DNA of 64,000 nt from Pseudomonas sp. CCC3.1 (GTDB taxonomy: Bacteria; Pseudomonadota; Gammaproteobacteria; Pseudomonadales; Pseudomonadaceae), in NCBI RefSeq assembly GCF_034347405.1, contig NZ_CP133778.1, positions 248,001 through 312,000 on the forward strand, read 5' to 3'. The translations under genes and the position numbers were made by a program. The notes beneath the pieces are model-generated. The model was not told the DNA's origin. It saw nothing but the letters and a program-made list of their open reading frames with translations, and made no database searches. Positions 36,052 through 44,464 of this stretch are shown piece by piece. Position 1 is the first letter of the stretch; every line of letters begins with the position of its first letter.

Positions 36052-37155
36052 ATGAAACGGTTTATCCAGGGTGAACACCGAGGTCAAAGCACCTTACTCC
36101 CCGAAAGCCTCGACGATTACGTCAGCGATACCAACCCAGTGCGCGTGGTCGACGTTTTCGTCGACGAACTCGACCTAGCCACGCTAGGTTTTGATGGCGT
36201 CATTCCAGCCGAAACCGGAAGACCGGCTTACCACCCTGCGATCCTGCTGAAGATCTATATCTATGGCTATCTAAACCGCATTCAATCGAGCCGGCGTCTT
36301 GAGCGAGAAGCTCAGCGCAATGTCGAACTCATGTGGTTAACCGGGCGATTGATGCCCGACTTCAAGACCATCGCCAACTTCCGAAAAGACAACAGCAAAG
36401 CCATTCGTGGCGTTTGCCGCCAGTTCGTTTTGCTCTGCCAGCAGTTGGGCCTTTTTAGCGAAAACCTGGTTGCCATCGACGGCAGTAAATTCAAGGCGGT
36501 GAACAACCGAGACCGGAATTTCACCAGCGCCAAACTGAAGCGGCGCATGGAAGAAATCGAGACGAGCATAAGCCGTTATTTGGCTGCGCTCGATGTGGCT
36601 GATCGACAGATTCCTAGCGCCTCCGCGCCAGACACTGCCAGCCTGGAAGATAAAATCGCCAAGCTCAAAGCGCAGATGAAAGAGCTTCAGGGGGTCGAAG
36701 CTCAGCTCAACGAATCGCCAGACAAACAGGTTTCGCTGACCGACCCGGATGCCCGCTCAATGATGACGCGCGGCAGCGGTATCGTCGGCTACAACGTGCA
36801 GACGGCTGTCGATACGCAGCATCACCTGATAGTTGCTCACGAGGTCACCAATAGAGGCTCCGACCGTGACCAGCTCAGTTCAATGGCGAAGCACGCTCGT
36901 GAAGCCATCGGCGCAGAAACGTTGTCGGTAGTCGCCGACCGAGGCTACTTCAAAAGCGAAGAAATCTTGGCCTGCCATGACGCAAACATCACCGCCTATG
37001 TACCAAAGCCGATGACTTCAAGCGCCAAGGCAGAAGGACGGTTCAACAAAGATGCCTTCGTTTATGACGCGACGAAAAACGAATACACCTGCCCGGCTGG
37101 AGAGGCACTGATCTGGCGTTTCTCCAGCGTTGAAAAAGGCATGAATTCCTATTAG
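36052..37155 (+). pseudogene. IS1182-family transposase, C-terminus truncated
   Basis: 367 aa of an IS1182-type DDE transposase (RFIQGEHRGQSTLLPESLDD, FRKDNSKAIRGVCR, ATDGSKFKAV-like VAIDGSKFKAV, DPDARSMMTRGSGIVGYNVQ, VVADRGYF). Intact members have roughly 100 more residues including the final catalytic Glu region; here the frame breaks after RFSSVEKGMNSY, so the protein is probably inactive. AAGGGACGCCC precedes the ATG. Confidence 0.85.
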
Positions 37156-37310
37156 TTGGACGTTTCGGATGAAGTCGTTGACGGCTGGGTGATGGTCTTG
37201 CGAGACGATCTCAATAGGAGGCATTTCAAGGCGCTCACTGAATCGCTCATGGGCGCTACTCTTGAATCCAGCATTGGCTACCTACCGCATGAGCCGGTAG
37301 CCAGATACCG

Positions 37311-38330
37311 TCAGAAGCCCTCCAGAACGATCTTGCCCTTTGCCTTGCCGCTCTCCAGCAAGGCATGGGCGCGACGTAGGTTTTCGGCGCTGATACGCCC
37401 GTAGTTTTCGCCAACGGTGGTGCGCAACACACCCGCATCGATCTGGCGGGCCACTTCATTGAGGATGTTGTGCTGCTCCTGCATGTCCTCGGTCTCGTAC
37501 AGCGAGCGCGTGTACATCAGCTCCCAGTGCAGCGACAGGCTCTTGCGTTTGAGCGGTACGACGTCCAGCGTGGCCGGGTCATCGATCAGGCCCAACCTGC
37601 CCTGTGGCTTCAGTGACTCGATGATCTGCTCGTAATGCCGATCGGTCTGCGTCAGGCTTGCGACGTAGCTGACCTGCGGAAGGCCGATGCGCTTGAGCTC
37701 TTCGCTCAGTGGCTTGGTGTGATCGATCACGTAATGGGCGCCGAGTTCGGTGACCCAGGCCTGGGTTTCAGGGCGCGAAGCCGTACCAATGACGGTCAGG
37801 CCGGTCAACTGACGCGCCAGCTGAGTCATGATTGAACCCACCCCGCCTGCAGCGCCAATGATCAGCAGCGTTTCGCCACGGTCGGTGGTGTCGCGCGCTA
37901 CGCCGAGGCGATCAAATAGCAATTCCCAAGCGGTCAGAGACGTCAGGGGAAGCGCCGCGGCCTGGGCGAACTCCAGCGACTGTGGCATCGATCCGACAAT
38001 GCGCTCGTCTACCAGCTGCAACTCACTGTTGCTGCCCGGGCGGATCAGCGACCCGGCGTACCACACCTTGTCACCGGGCTTGAACAGCGTTACGTCGGAA
38101 CCGACCGACTTGACCACGCCGGCAGCGTCCCAACCGAGGATGCGCGGCTGTGTTTCGTCTGTATGCGGCACGTAGCCCTGGCGGACTTTGGTATCGACCG
38201 GGTTGACCGATACGGCCTTGACTTCTACCAGCAGGTCGCGCGGCCCCGGCACTGGCTCGGGTAGATCGATCTCCACGAGGGCGTCAGGGTTCTCAACAGG
38301 CAGACATTTGAAGTGTGCAATGGCTTTCAT
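37311..38330 (-). CDS. Zinc-binding ADH-family quinone oxidoreductase
   Basis: A 339-aa MDR enzyme of the ZADH/quinone oxidoreductase-2 type (SVNPVDTKVRQGY, GWDAAGVVKSVGSDVTLFKPGD, IIGAAGGVGSIMTQLARQ, GKAKGKIVLEGF). No structural zinc cluster. First of four leftward genes when read from its end; it is followed upstream by an ABM gene (10 bp gap), which suggests one transcript from 40940 or 39722 to here. Confidence 0.85.
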   Translation of the reverse strand: MKAIAHFKCLPVENPDALVEIDLPEPVPGPRDLLVEVKAVSVNPVDTKVRQGYVPHTDETQPRILGWDAAGVVKSVGSDVTLFKPGDKVWYAGSLIRPGSNSELQLVDERIVGSMPQSLEFAQAAALPLTSLTAWELLFDRLGVARDTTDRGETLLIIGAAGGVGSIMTQLARQLTGLTVIGTASRPETQAWVTELGAHYVIDHTKPLSEELKRIGLPQVSYVASLTQTDRHYEQIIESLKPQGRLGLIDDPATLDVVPLKRKSLSLHWELMYTRSLYETEDMQEQHNILNEVARQIDAGVLRTTVGENYGRISAENLRRAHALLESGKAKGKIVLEGF

Positions 38331-38340
38331 TCGGAGCTCC

Positions 38341-38634
38341 TCAGGAGACGCGGTACATTTTCATGACGGAGAATTTTTCGGCGGCGCGTTCGATGACGGG
38401 CAGCGCTGCCTGGAAATGCGGGGTGGCCTCGTGCGCAGTCAGCGCCGCTTCGTCTCGCCACTGCTCAACCATATGGAAGGTGCGAGGCTGTTCTGCATCT
38501 TTATGAAAGTCGTATTGGATGCAGTCTGCTTCGGCGCGACTTGCGCCTTGCAGATCCTGCAGCGTCTGCTGGAGCTCATCTTCGGAGCCGGCCTTGGCGA
38601 CCAATGTGGCAACCAGTGTGAGTGGGGTGATCAT
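38341..38634 (-). CDS. ABM-domain putative quinol monooxygenase
   Basis: A 97-aa YgiN-like protein (LVATLVAKAGSEDELQQTLQ, YDFHKDAEQPRTFHMVEQW, HFQAALPVI). CAGGAGGTTCG before ATG 38634 decides the start; the frame is open 31 codons further. It sits 10 bp before the quinone oxidoreductase, so quinol/quinone cycling between the two is plausible. Confidence 0.85.
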   Translation of the reverse strand: MITPLTLVATLVAKAGSEDELQQTLQDLQGASRAEADCIQYDFHKDAEQPRTFHMVEQWRDEAALTAHEATPHFQAALPVIERAAEKFSVMKMYRVS

Positions 38635-38732
38635 CGAACCTCCTGTCTGTGCATGTGTGAGAGACGCATCGAGCTGGCATGGGCTTATCGACAGTGACCC
38701 TACCGGCCATGCCGCGAAGACCTGCACGTGGT

Positions 38733-39722
38733 TTAAAGCGTTACAACAATCTTGCCCACCTGGGCATTCGATTCCATGTACCGGTGAGCCTCGGCCATCT
38801 CGTCGAAGCTGAATGTACGGTCGATTACCGGCTGCAGCTGCCCAGAGGCGAGCCCTTCGTTGATGAAGTGCTTGGCCCGTTCGAGTTTTTCTCGATCCTG
38901 GGTGATCTCGAACAGCTGATAACCACGCAGCGTCAGATGCTTGCCGAGCAGGTCCATGACCGACACAGGGATATCCCGAGTGTCCAAAGCGCCGTACTGG
39001 AAGAAGATGCCGTGGTTCGCCAGTGCCTTGAGCACCAAGGCCACTTCGGGCCCGCCAACGGGATCGAAGGCCATGCGAGCGCCTTTGCCATGAGTCATCG
39101 TCATGACCTCGGCCACCATGTCCTGCTCCTGCGTCGCAATGACTGCCGCCGCCCCGGCCTGAAGTAAGGCCTCGCGCTTGTCGCTGGTGCGGGTCAGCGC
39201 GACAGGAACGGCGCCCACCATGTTCGCAATCTGGATAGCGGCAAGCCCCACGCTGCTGGACGCCGCACGGATTAGCACCGTCTCGCCGGCCTGCAGCCCA
39301 CCAAGCTCGATCAGTGCGCCATAGGCAGTGACAAACTTCATCCAGGTCGCCGCTGCTTCCGTGAAAGAAAGCGCTTCCGGGTGTTTGACCACCGCGTGAG
39401 CCGGCGCGTTGACCAATTCACCGTACAAGCCGTATTCGTCAAAGGAGAACGCGGGCACTACGCTGACCGCATCGCCAACAGCGAAGCCGACCACACCGGG
39501 ACCCACTGCAGATACGGTCCCAGCCGCTTCATAGCCCAGCATGGCGGGAAACGTCGGTTCGATGACGTACTGGCCTGTGCGGTACATCACTTCAGCCCGG
39601 TTGATGCCGAGCGCCCTGACGTTGATTTGAACCTCGTTCGCGCCGGGAGCCGGCACGTCGATCTCGTCGATCTGGAGAACCTCCGGTCCACCGGTGCGAT
39701 GAAAGCGTATGACGCGAGACAT
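38733..39722 (-). CDS. Zinc-type ADH family quinone oxidoreductase, paralogue
   Basis: A 329-aa MDR enzyme closely resembling the one at 23738-24730 (LGINRAEVMYRTGQYV, GYEAAGTVSAVGPGV, ASSSVGLAAIQIANMVGA, ESNAQVGKIVVTL). Same domain order and length. It lies in the leftward block with the XenA-like, ABM and ZADH genes. Confidence 0.85.
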   Translation of the reverse strand: MSRVIRFHRTGGPEVLQIDEIDVPAPGANEVQINVRALGINRAEVMYRTGQYVIEPTFPAMLGYEAAGTVSAVGPGVVGFAVGDAVSVVPAFSFDEYGLYGELVNAPAHAVVKHPEALSFTEAAATWMKFVTAYGALIELGGLQAGETVLIRAASSSVGLAAIQIANMVGAVPVALTRTSDKREALLQAGAAAVIATQEQDMVAEVMTMTHGKGARMAFDPVGGPEVALVLKALANHGIFFQYGALDTRDIPVSVMDLLGKHLTLRGYQLFEITQDREKLERAKHFINEGLASGQLQPVIDRTFSFDEMAEAHRYMESNAQVGKIVVTL

Positions 39723-39848
39723 AGCGTAATCCTCAGCTATCTATCGGAAGGGCCGAGCCATGAGCGGCCCAGCCAGGTAGCCACCAGCGCACATCGGCGC
39801 TGAGGCAGCGGGCGATTAGGCCATGACGGCCGTCTTCGCCCCGACGGA

Positions 39849-40940
39849 TCACTTGTAGCGTTCAAGCCAGTGGGCATAGGGAGCCGGCAAGGTCCAGGAC
39901 GCACGCTCTACGCCCAGCTCTTGGGCGGCAAGATAGGACCAATTTGGATTGGCCAGATGTGCTCGCCCAATCATCGCCAAGTCCAGCTGACCGCTCTTGA
40001 CCGCTTCTTCGGCAACGCTTGGCGTGCCGAAGCCCCATGCCGAAGCCACTGGTATCCCCGCCTCACGCTTCACGCGCTGGGCAACTTCGCCCATGAAGCC
40101 AGGCGCCCAGGGAATGTTGGTTTCAGCGATGGTGAAACCAATGCTGACGCTCAGCAGATCCAGGCCACCATCTTTGAAGCGACGTGTCAGTTCGATAGCC
40201 TCGGTCAGCGTCTGTTCGTCCCGGCCGTCGTATTCGATAACCCCTAGACGAGCGGTTAGCGGCAGGTGCTCCGGCCAAACCTCACGAACAGCCGCCAGCG
40301 TTTCAAGCAGGAAGCGGCTACGGTTGTCGAAACTGCCACCGTAGGCGTCATCGCGATGGTTGGAGTGTTCGGAAAGGAACGACTGGGCCAGATAACCATG
40401 GGCGAAATGCAGCTCCAGCCACTCGAAGCCAGCGTCACGCGCACGGCGAGCGGCTGCGACGAAATCCTCACGCACACGGGCAATGTCTTCCAGCGTCATG
40501 GCTTGCGGCTGCTTGGCCAGGTGACCGCCAAAAGCTATGGCCGATGGAGCGATGGTCTGCCAGCCACGGGCGTCATCTTCAGCGATGTGGTCATCACCTT
40601 CCCATGGACGGTTTGCGCTTGCCTTGCGACCGGCGTGGGCGATCTGCAGGCCGGGGACCGAGCCGGCTGCCTTGATCGACTGCACCACCGGTACGAAGGC
40701 CTGGGCCAGCTCATCGTTCCAAATACCCGCACAGCCAGGAGTGATCCGCCCTTCTGGCGCTACAGCGGTTGCTTCGACAATCACCAACCCCGCCCCGCCA
40801 CGCGCAAGGGAGGCGTAGTGAACACTGTGCCACTCGTTGATCAGGCCATCGTTTGACGAGTACATGCACATAGGGGGAATCGCAATACGGTTGCGAAGCG
40901 TGACGTCTTTAAGCGTGAAGGGTTGGAACAGCGCAGACAT
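39849..40940 (-). CDS. xenA: XenA-like NADH:flavin oxidoreductase (old yellow enzyme)
   Basis: A 363-aa OYE of the thermophilic-like/YqjM class closely resembling xenobiotic reductase A of P. putida. It shows LRNRIAIPPMCMYSS with the redox-tuning Cys, QIAHAGRKAS, HFAHGYLAQSFLSEHSN and WTLPAPYAHWLERYK. It reduces enones, coumarins and nitro esters with NAD(P)H. It is divergent from the ArsR gene at 41024, which is its probable repressor. Confidence 0.9.
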   Translation of the reverse strand: MSALFQPFTLKDVTLRNRIAIPPMCMYSSNDGLINEWHSVHYASLARGGAGLVIVEATAVAPEGRITPGCAGIWNDELAQAFVPVVQSIKAAGSVPGLQIAHAGRKASANRPWEGDDHIAEDDARGWQTIAPSAIAFGGHLAKQPQAMTLEDIARVREDFVAAARRARDAGFEWLELHFAHGYLAQSFLSEHSNHRDDAYGGSFDNRSRFLLETLAAVREVWPEHLPLTARLGVIEYDGRDEQTLTEAIELTRRFKDGGLDLLSVSIGFTIAETNIPWAPGFMGEVAQRVKREAGIPVASAWGFGTPSVAEEAVKSGQLDLAMIGRAHLANPNWSYLAAQELGVERASWTLPAPYAHWLERYK

Positions 40941-41023
40941 TGGTTTCTCCGAGGGTTGTCTATTACGTTAATTCGATAGTATTCGAACTATGGAGATAGA
41001 GCAAACCCGTGTATGCTTCGTTC

Positions 41024-41326
41024 ATGCGCCCCTACAAACACCCTCCCGTCACTGAATTCGTCCTCGAGCGTCTGCTATACGCCTTGAGCGATCCTGTGCG
41101 CCTGGAGATCGTCCGACGCCTTGCCGAACTGGGCGAAGCCAGCTGTGGCGAATTGGACGGTGGCCGACCAAAGTCCACCATGTCCCATCACTTCAGGGTG
41201 CTGCGAGATGCCGGGTTGGTCCAAACCCAAACCATCGGCACGACCCATATGAACTCGTTGCGCAGGGATGATTTGAACAATCGATTTCCTGGTTTGCTCG
41301 AGACGATCTTATCTCAGCGCGGCTAA
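41024..41326 (+). CDS. ArsR-family regulator divergent from xenA
   Basis: A 100-aa winged-helix regulator (LLYALSDPVRLEIVRRLAEL, KSTMSHHFRVLRDAGLVQTQ). GTG 41009 is another possible start. The two starts of this gene and xenA are 83 bp apart, and the region holds ATTCGATAGTATTCGAAC, a candidate operator. The single Cys in EASCGEL may be a thiol sensor. Confidence 0.85.
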   Translation: MRPYKHPPVTEFVLERLLYALSDPVRLEIVRRLAELGEASCGELDGGRPKSTMSHHFRVLRDAGLVQTQTIGTTHMNSLRRDDLNNRFPGLLETILSQRG

Positions 41327-41596
41327 GGCTGGCTTGAGAGTCAATTCATCGAGGAAGACGCTGAAGACGGCCTGCTTCGAAACCTTGGGCTCCAGTGAGC
41401 TCAGGGACTACCTCGCCGCTGACTGCGGAAGCATGACTAGTCCCGACGTAAACGCCTTACCCAGATGGCCTCAATCGAGCAGCTGGAGCGTTTCGCTTGT
41501 GCGCAGTATCGGTGGCTCGTCTACAGATTATGCCGCTTACGACAGGCCGCTAGTGGCCGTTAGCGACGGCCTGACTTCGACCGTCGCTATACATGG

Positions 41597-42217
41597 TCAA
41601 ACCTCGGTCTGCTCTGCCATTTCCAAGGCGTCGTCGACCTTAATCCCAAGATATCGAACGGTGCTCTCCAGCTTCGTATGGCCAAGCAGAAGTTGAACGG
41701 CCCGCAAGTTCTTTGTCCTGCGATAGATCAGTGATGCCTTTGTACGTCTCATTGTGTGAGTGCCATACATGGCCGGATCAAGGCCAATGGCTTGCACCCA
41801 GCCTTTGACGATACGAGCGTATTGACGAGTGGATAGATGGTCTGAGGTGTGCAGCCTGCTCGGGAAAAGGCAGTCCTGGCTACGGAGCTGGGCTTGGTGT
41901 ATCCAGGCCGCGAGAGCAGACCGTGTTTGCTCAGTAATTTCGAACTGCACTGGTCGCTTCGTTTTCTGCTGCATAACCATTGCTCGTGATGACACATGCT
42001 CGCCATGAGCAACGTCGCATACACGGAGCTTGGTTAAGTCGCAGGCTCGAAGCTTGCTGTCGATGGCCAGATCGAACAAAGCCAGATCCCGGGTTCGTTC
42101 TGCAAGCTGAAGCCTTACTCGGATGGCCCAGATATCTCTCAGCCGGAGCGGGGTTTTCTGTCCGACCAACTTTCCTTTGTTCCAGGGCCGGCGGGTGCAG
42201 GTAGCAGTGATGTTCAT
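41597..42217 (-). CDS. Short tyrosine recombinase, catalytic domain only
   Basis: A 206-aa integrase-family protein like the FimB-size recombinases found throughout Pseudomonas genomes. The catalytic residues are visible: Arg in LRACDLTKL, His-x-x-Arg in THTMRRTK, His in LLGHTKLEST and Tyr in VRYLG. No SAM-like arm-binding domain. No direct repeat was seen next to it, so its target is unknown. It lies beside the second 50-bp repeat. Confidence 0.85.
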   Translation of the reverse strand: MNITATCTRRPWNKGKLVGQKTPLRLRDIWAIRVRLQLAERTRDLALFDLAIDSKLRACDLTKLRVCDVAHGEHVSSRAMVMQQKTKRPVQFEITEQTRSALAAWIHQAQLRSQDCLFPSRLHTSDHLSTRQYARIVKGWVQAIGLDPAMYGTHTMRRTKASLIYRRTKNLRAVQLLLGHTKLESTVRYLGIKVDDALEMAEQTEV

Positions 42218-42274
42218 GGCAAGTCCTCCACATGTGGGAGGACAAGCATGGCTAGCCAGAGAAGTGGTCGCTAA

Positions 42275-42324
42275 CCGGCCAAAAGCAGCCGCTCAAAGTT
42301 ATCTAGGAAAGCCGGGGCGATTCA
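42275..42324. repeat. 50-bp interspersed repeat, copy 2
   Basis: Same length and orientation as the copies at 12311-12360 and 47231-47280, with the shared blocks GGCC, AAGCAG, CGCTCAAA and GGGGCGATTCA. It lies between the short recombinase and the porin gene. Confidence 0.65.
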
Positions 42325-42336
42325 AACTCCATTTGT

Positions 42337-43629
42337 TTAAAACGTCGCTTTGATCTGTAAGCCCACGGCCAAAGCGTTGCCTCTTTTTTTGCCGGAGAAC
42401 GCTCCAGGCTCAATGTAGTACTGCAGGTCAGGACGCAGCAGCAGCCAAGGGGTGACCTGCGCGCCATAGTTAAGCTCAATCATCTGCTCGCCATTGTCGA
42501 GGTTGGCAATCATCTCGTATTCGCCGAAGCTGGTCGCCGCCGCTTCTTGTACATCACGCGTACGGGAGTTGAGCACGGCCCGGCCATAACCCAAAGCAAT
42601 GCTGTCATGCGGGCGGCTGGCAAAAGGCTTTTGCTTAACCAGGCCGACCGAGTACCAGCGACGCATTGGTGAGGTGGCTGCGTTGCTGGTGGCTGCCTGG
42701 CCGAAGAGGCGTAGCACCCTTTCAGGGTCTTGCTCATCCTTCCAGATTGCCTGGTCCATCAACACGTAAGCCCCGGTGCGATTGCTGCTTTTTTCTGTGC
42801 TGCCAATTTTTTGCGAGTTAGAGCTGTCGTAGTACCAGCCGACTTTGTATTGGCCATTGAGAAAGGCGTTATTATTGAAGATGGCTTCCAGAGGCAGAAT
42901 GGCCCCGGTGGAGTCGTGGCTGGGCATGGAAAACGCTTCAGAGGGAAGGCTGTTGTGCTCTGGGTTGACCTGGAATACCGCGGTTTGCAGCGTCAGTGAG
43001 TCGTTGACGTCGTAACGCAACTCTCCACCCCAGTGGGCCGTCGGGTAGTTGCCCCACCCGCTGCCGCTGGACATGGTCAATGGGTGTGCACAAAAGCCGG
43101 CGCTCACAAAGTTGGTCAGGATCGGCATGCCACCAAAATCGGTGCCCATCACCATGTAACCGATTTTGGCAGACACGTCCGGAGAAAACAGATTGCGCTG
43201 GTAACTGAACTCGGTCAGTCGCGTGTATTCGCCACCGTAGTTTTCTTGCGCAGAAAGGCGGTTGCCGAGCAAGTCTTCCGTGGCGCTGTGGCCGCGACGG
43301 TCGTTAACCAGAATTTGCACAAATCCAGCGTCCGGGGTGTCCAGCAGTTTACTCAGATCAAACTTGGCGCCCACGCGTATTTGTTGCGCATAGCGCGTAC
43401 CTCGCTTGATCCCGCCATGCAAGTTGGAAATCGTTTCAGAGCTGTAGTCACCGGTCAGTGTGATGCCCTTGTCCACCAGTTTTTGGCGCTCCCCCCCCCA
43501 ATCGCCGGTTAGTGTCGAACGACTCATCAGGTCGGAAGTGTCAGCCAGTGCTGAAGTCGGGCTCAAGATACACAGCGACAAACCGCTGCACAGGCTGGTG
43601 GTCAGCAGCGCGCGGAAAGAAAAAAACAT
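42337..43629 (-). CDS. oprB: OprB-family carbohydrate-selective porin
   Basis: A 430-aa outer-membrane porin. A signal peptide (residues 1-29, ending SALA) precedes DTSDLMSRSTLTGDWGG, the usual OprB beginning; the C-terminus ends in AVGLQIKATF, a terminal Phe typical of beta-barrels. ATG 43629 with ACGGAG upstream is chosen. It is divergent from the glucose dehydrogenase gene, so the pair serves glucose entry into the periplasm and its oxidation there. Confidence 0.9.
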   Translation of the reverse strand: MFFSFRALLTTSLCSGLSLCILSPTSALADTSDLMSRSTLTGDWGGERQKLVDKGITLTGDYSSETISNLHGGIKRGTRYAQQIRVGAKFDLSKLLDTPDAGFVQILVNDRRGHSATEDLLGNRLSAQENYGGEYTRLTEFSYQRNLFSPDVSAKIGYMVMGTDFGGMPILTNFVSAGFCAHPLTMSSGSGWGNYPTAHWGGELRYDVNDSLTLQTAVFQVNPEHNSLPSEAFSMPSHDSTGAILPLEAIFNNNAFLNGQYKVGWYYDSSNSQKIGSTEKSSNRTGAYVLMDQAIWKDEQDPERVLRLFGQAATSNAATSPMRRWYSVGLVKQKPFASRPHDSIALGYGRAVLNSRTRDVQEAAATSFGEYEMIANLDNGEQMIELNYGAQVTPWLLLRPDLQYYIEPGAFSGKKRGNALAVGLQIKATF

Positions 43630-44464
43630 TGGGGTGTGCTCCGTTGCAAAAAATTTTGGTGTATCGCTCAACGACACGCTGGCACGGCAGGAAACTGGCC
43701 CGCTTTAGCTTTTCTGGCCTGATACCGTCTTGAGAACTGCGGTGTCATAACCTGAACCCGGGCCGAGTTGATCCCTCCTTGGCTGTGCAAGAGGGTGTCC
43801 ATGAGCGGGTATATGACGGGGGTGCGGGTGCTCGAAACCGTTCGGATGTTCGCTTCACATGACTAACAGGCCCTGAAAGTGGCAGGGCTGGTGAATGTCA
43901 TCCCGTGTGAGCCGTAAGGCTAAGTTTATGTCGATATTTTTTTCAGATAAATCCAGGGAACTAAGAAACATTATTGGGGAGACAGTAATAATCGCGGTGG
44001 CGATATCCGGCCTTTCGCTTGCAGAAACGGCGATCGTTAGTGTTCAGCGTTTATTGCTTTTGAGGTCACTCGCACGTCAAAAAGAAGAGAAAACATTTGG
44101 GACTTCAACCCCCCTCCTTACCATGGATTATTACTGTTTCACCAACAATGTTTCTCAAACCTTTGGATTTATCCCAAGAAGCACCTGTATAAACTAGCTC
44201 AGAGTCTTCAGCTCACTCTCGGAACGTCGAGCCAGCAGTGCCCGGACAAACACCTTCCCGCGTTTCGTAGAGCCTTCGGCATATTCATTGCGACTGCAGC
44301 AACCTGCTACACTGATTGCCGGTGCTCGCTTGCTGTCGGCAGGGCGGTAGTTCTGATTCCAACACCTGCCATGCCCAGTCCTGTTCGGGTTGAACTGAAC
44401 ATTTGACCCAGCTGTTCGCACAGCGTGCGGGCAGTTTTGTATTCACCCATAGAGCATTCACTAA
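43630..44464. other. 835-bp divergent intergenic region
   Basis: Between the oprB-like and gcd genes I find no convincing gene; a 100-codon frame at 43895-44197 has no clear initiation site or family. The region probably contains both promoters. Confidence 0.4.

Noticed and set aside
43895..44197. 100-codon frame between oprB and gcd
   Set aside because: No ribosome binding site or family; low-complexity residues and its place in a divergent promoter region argue against it.
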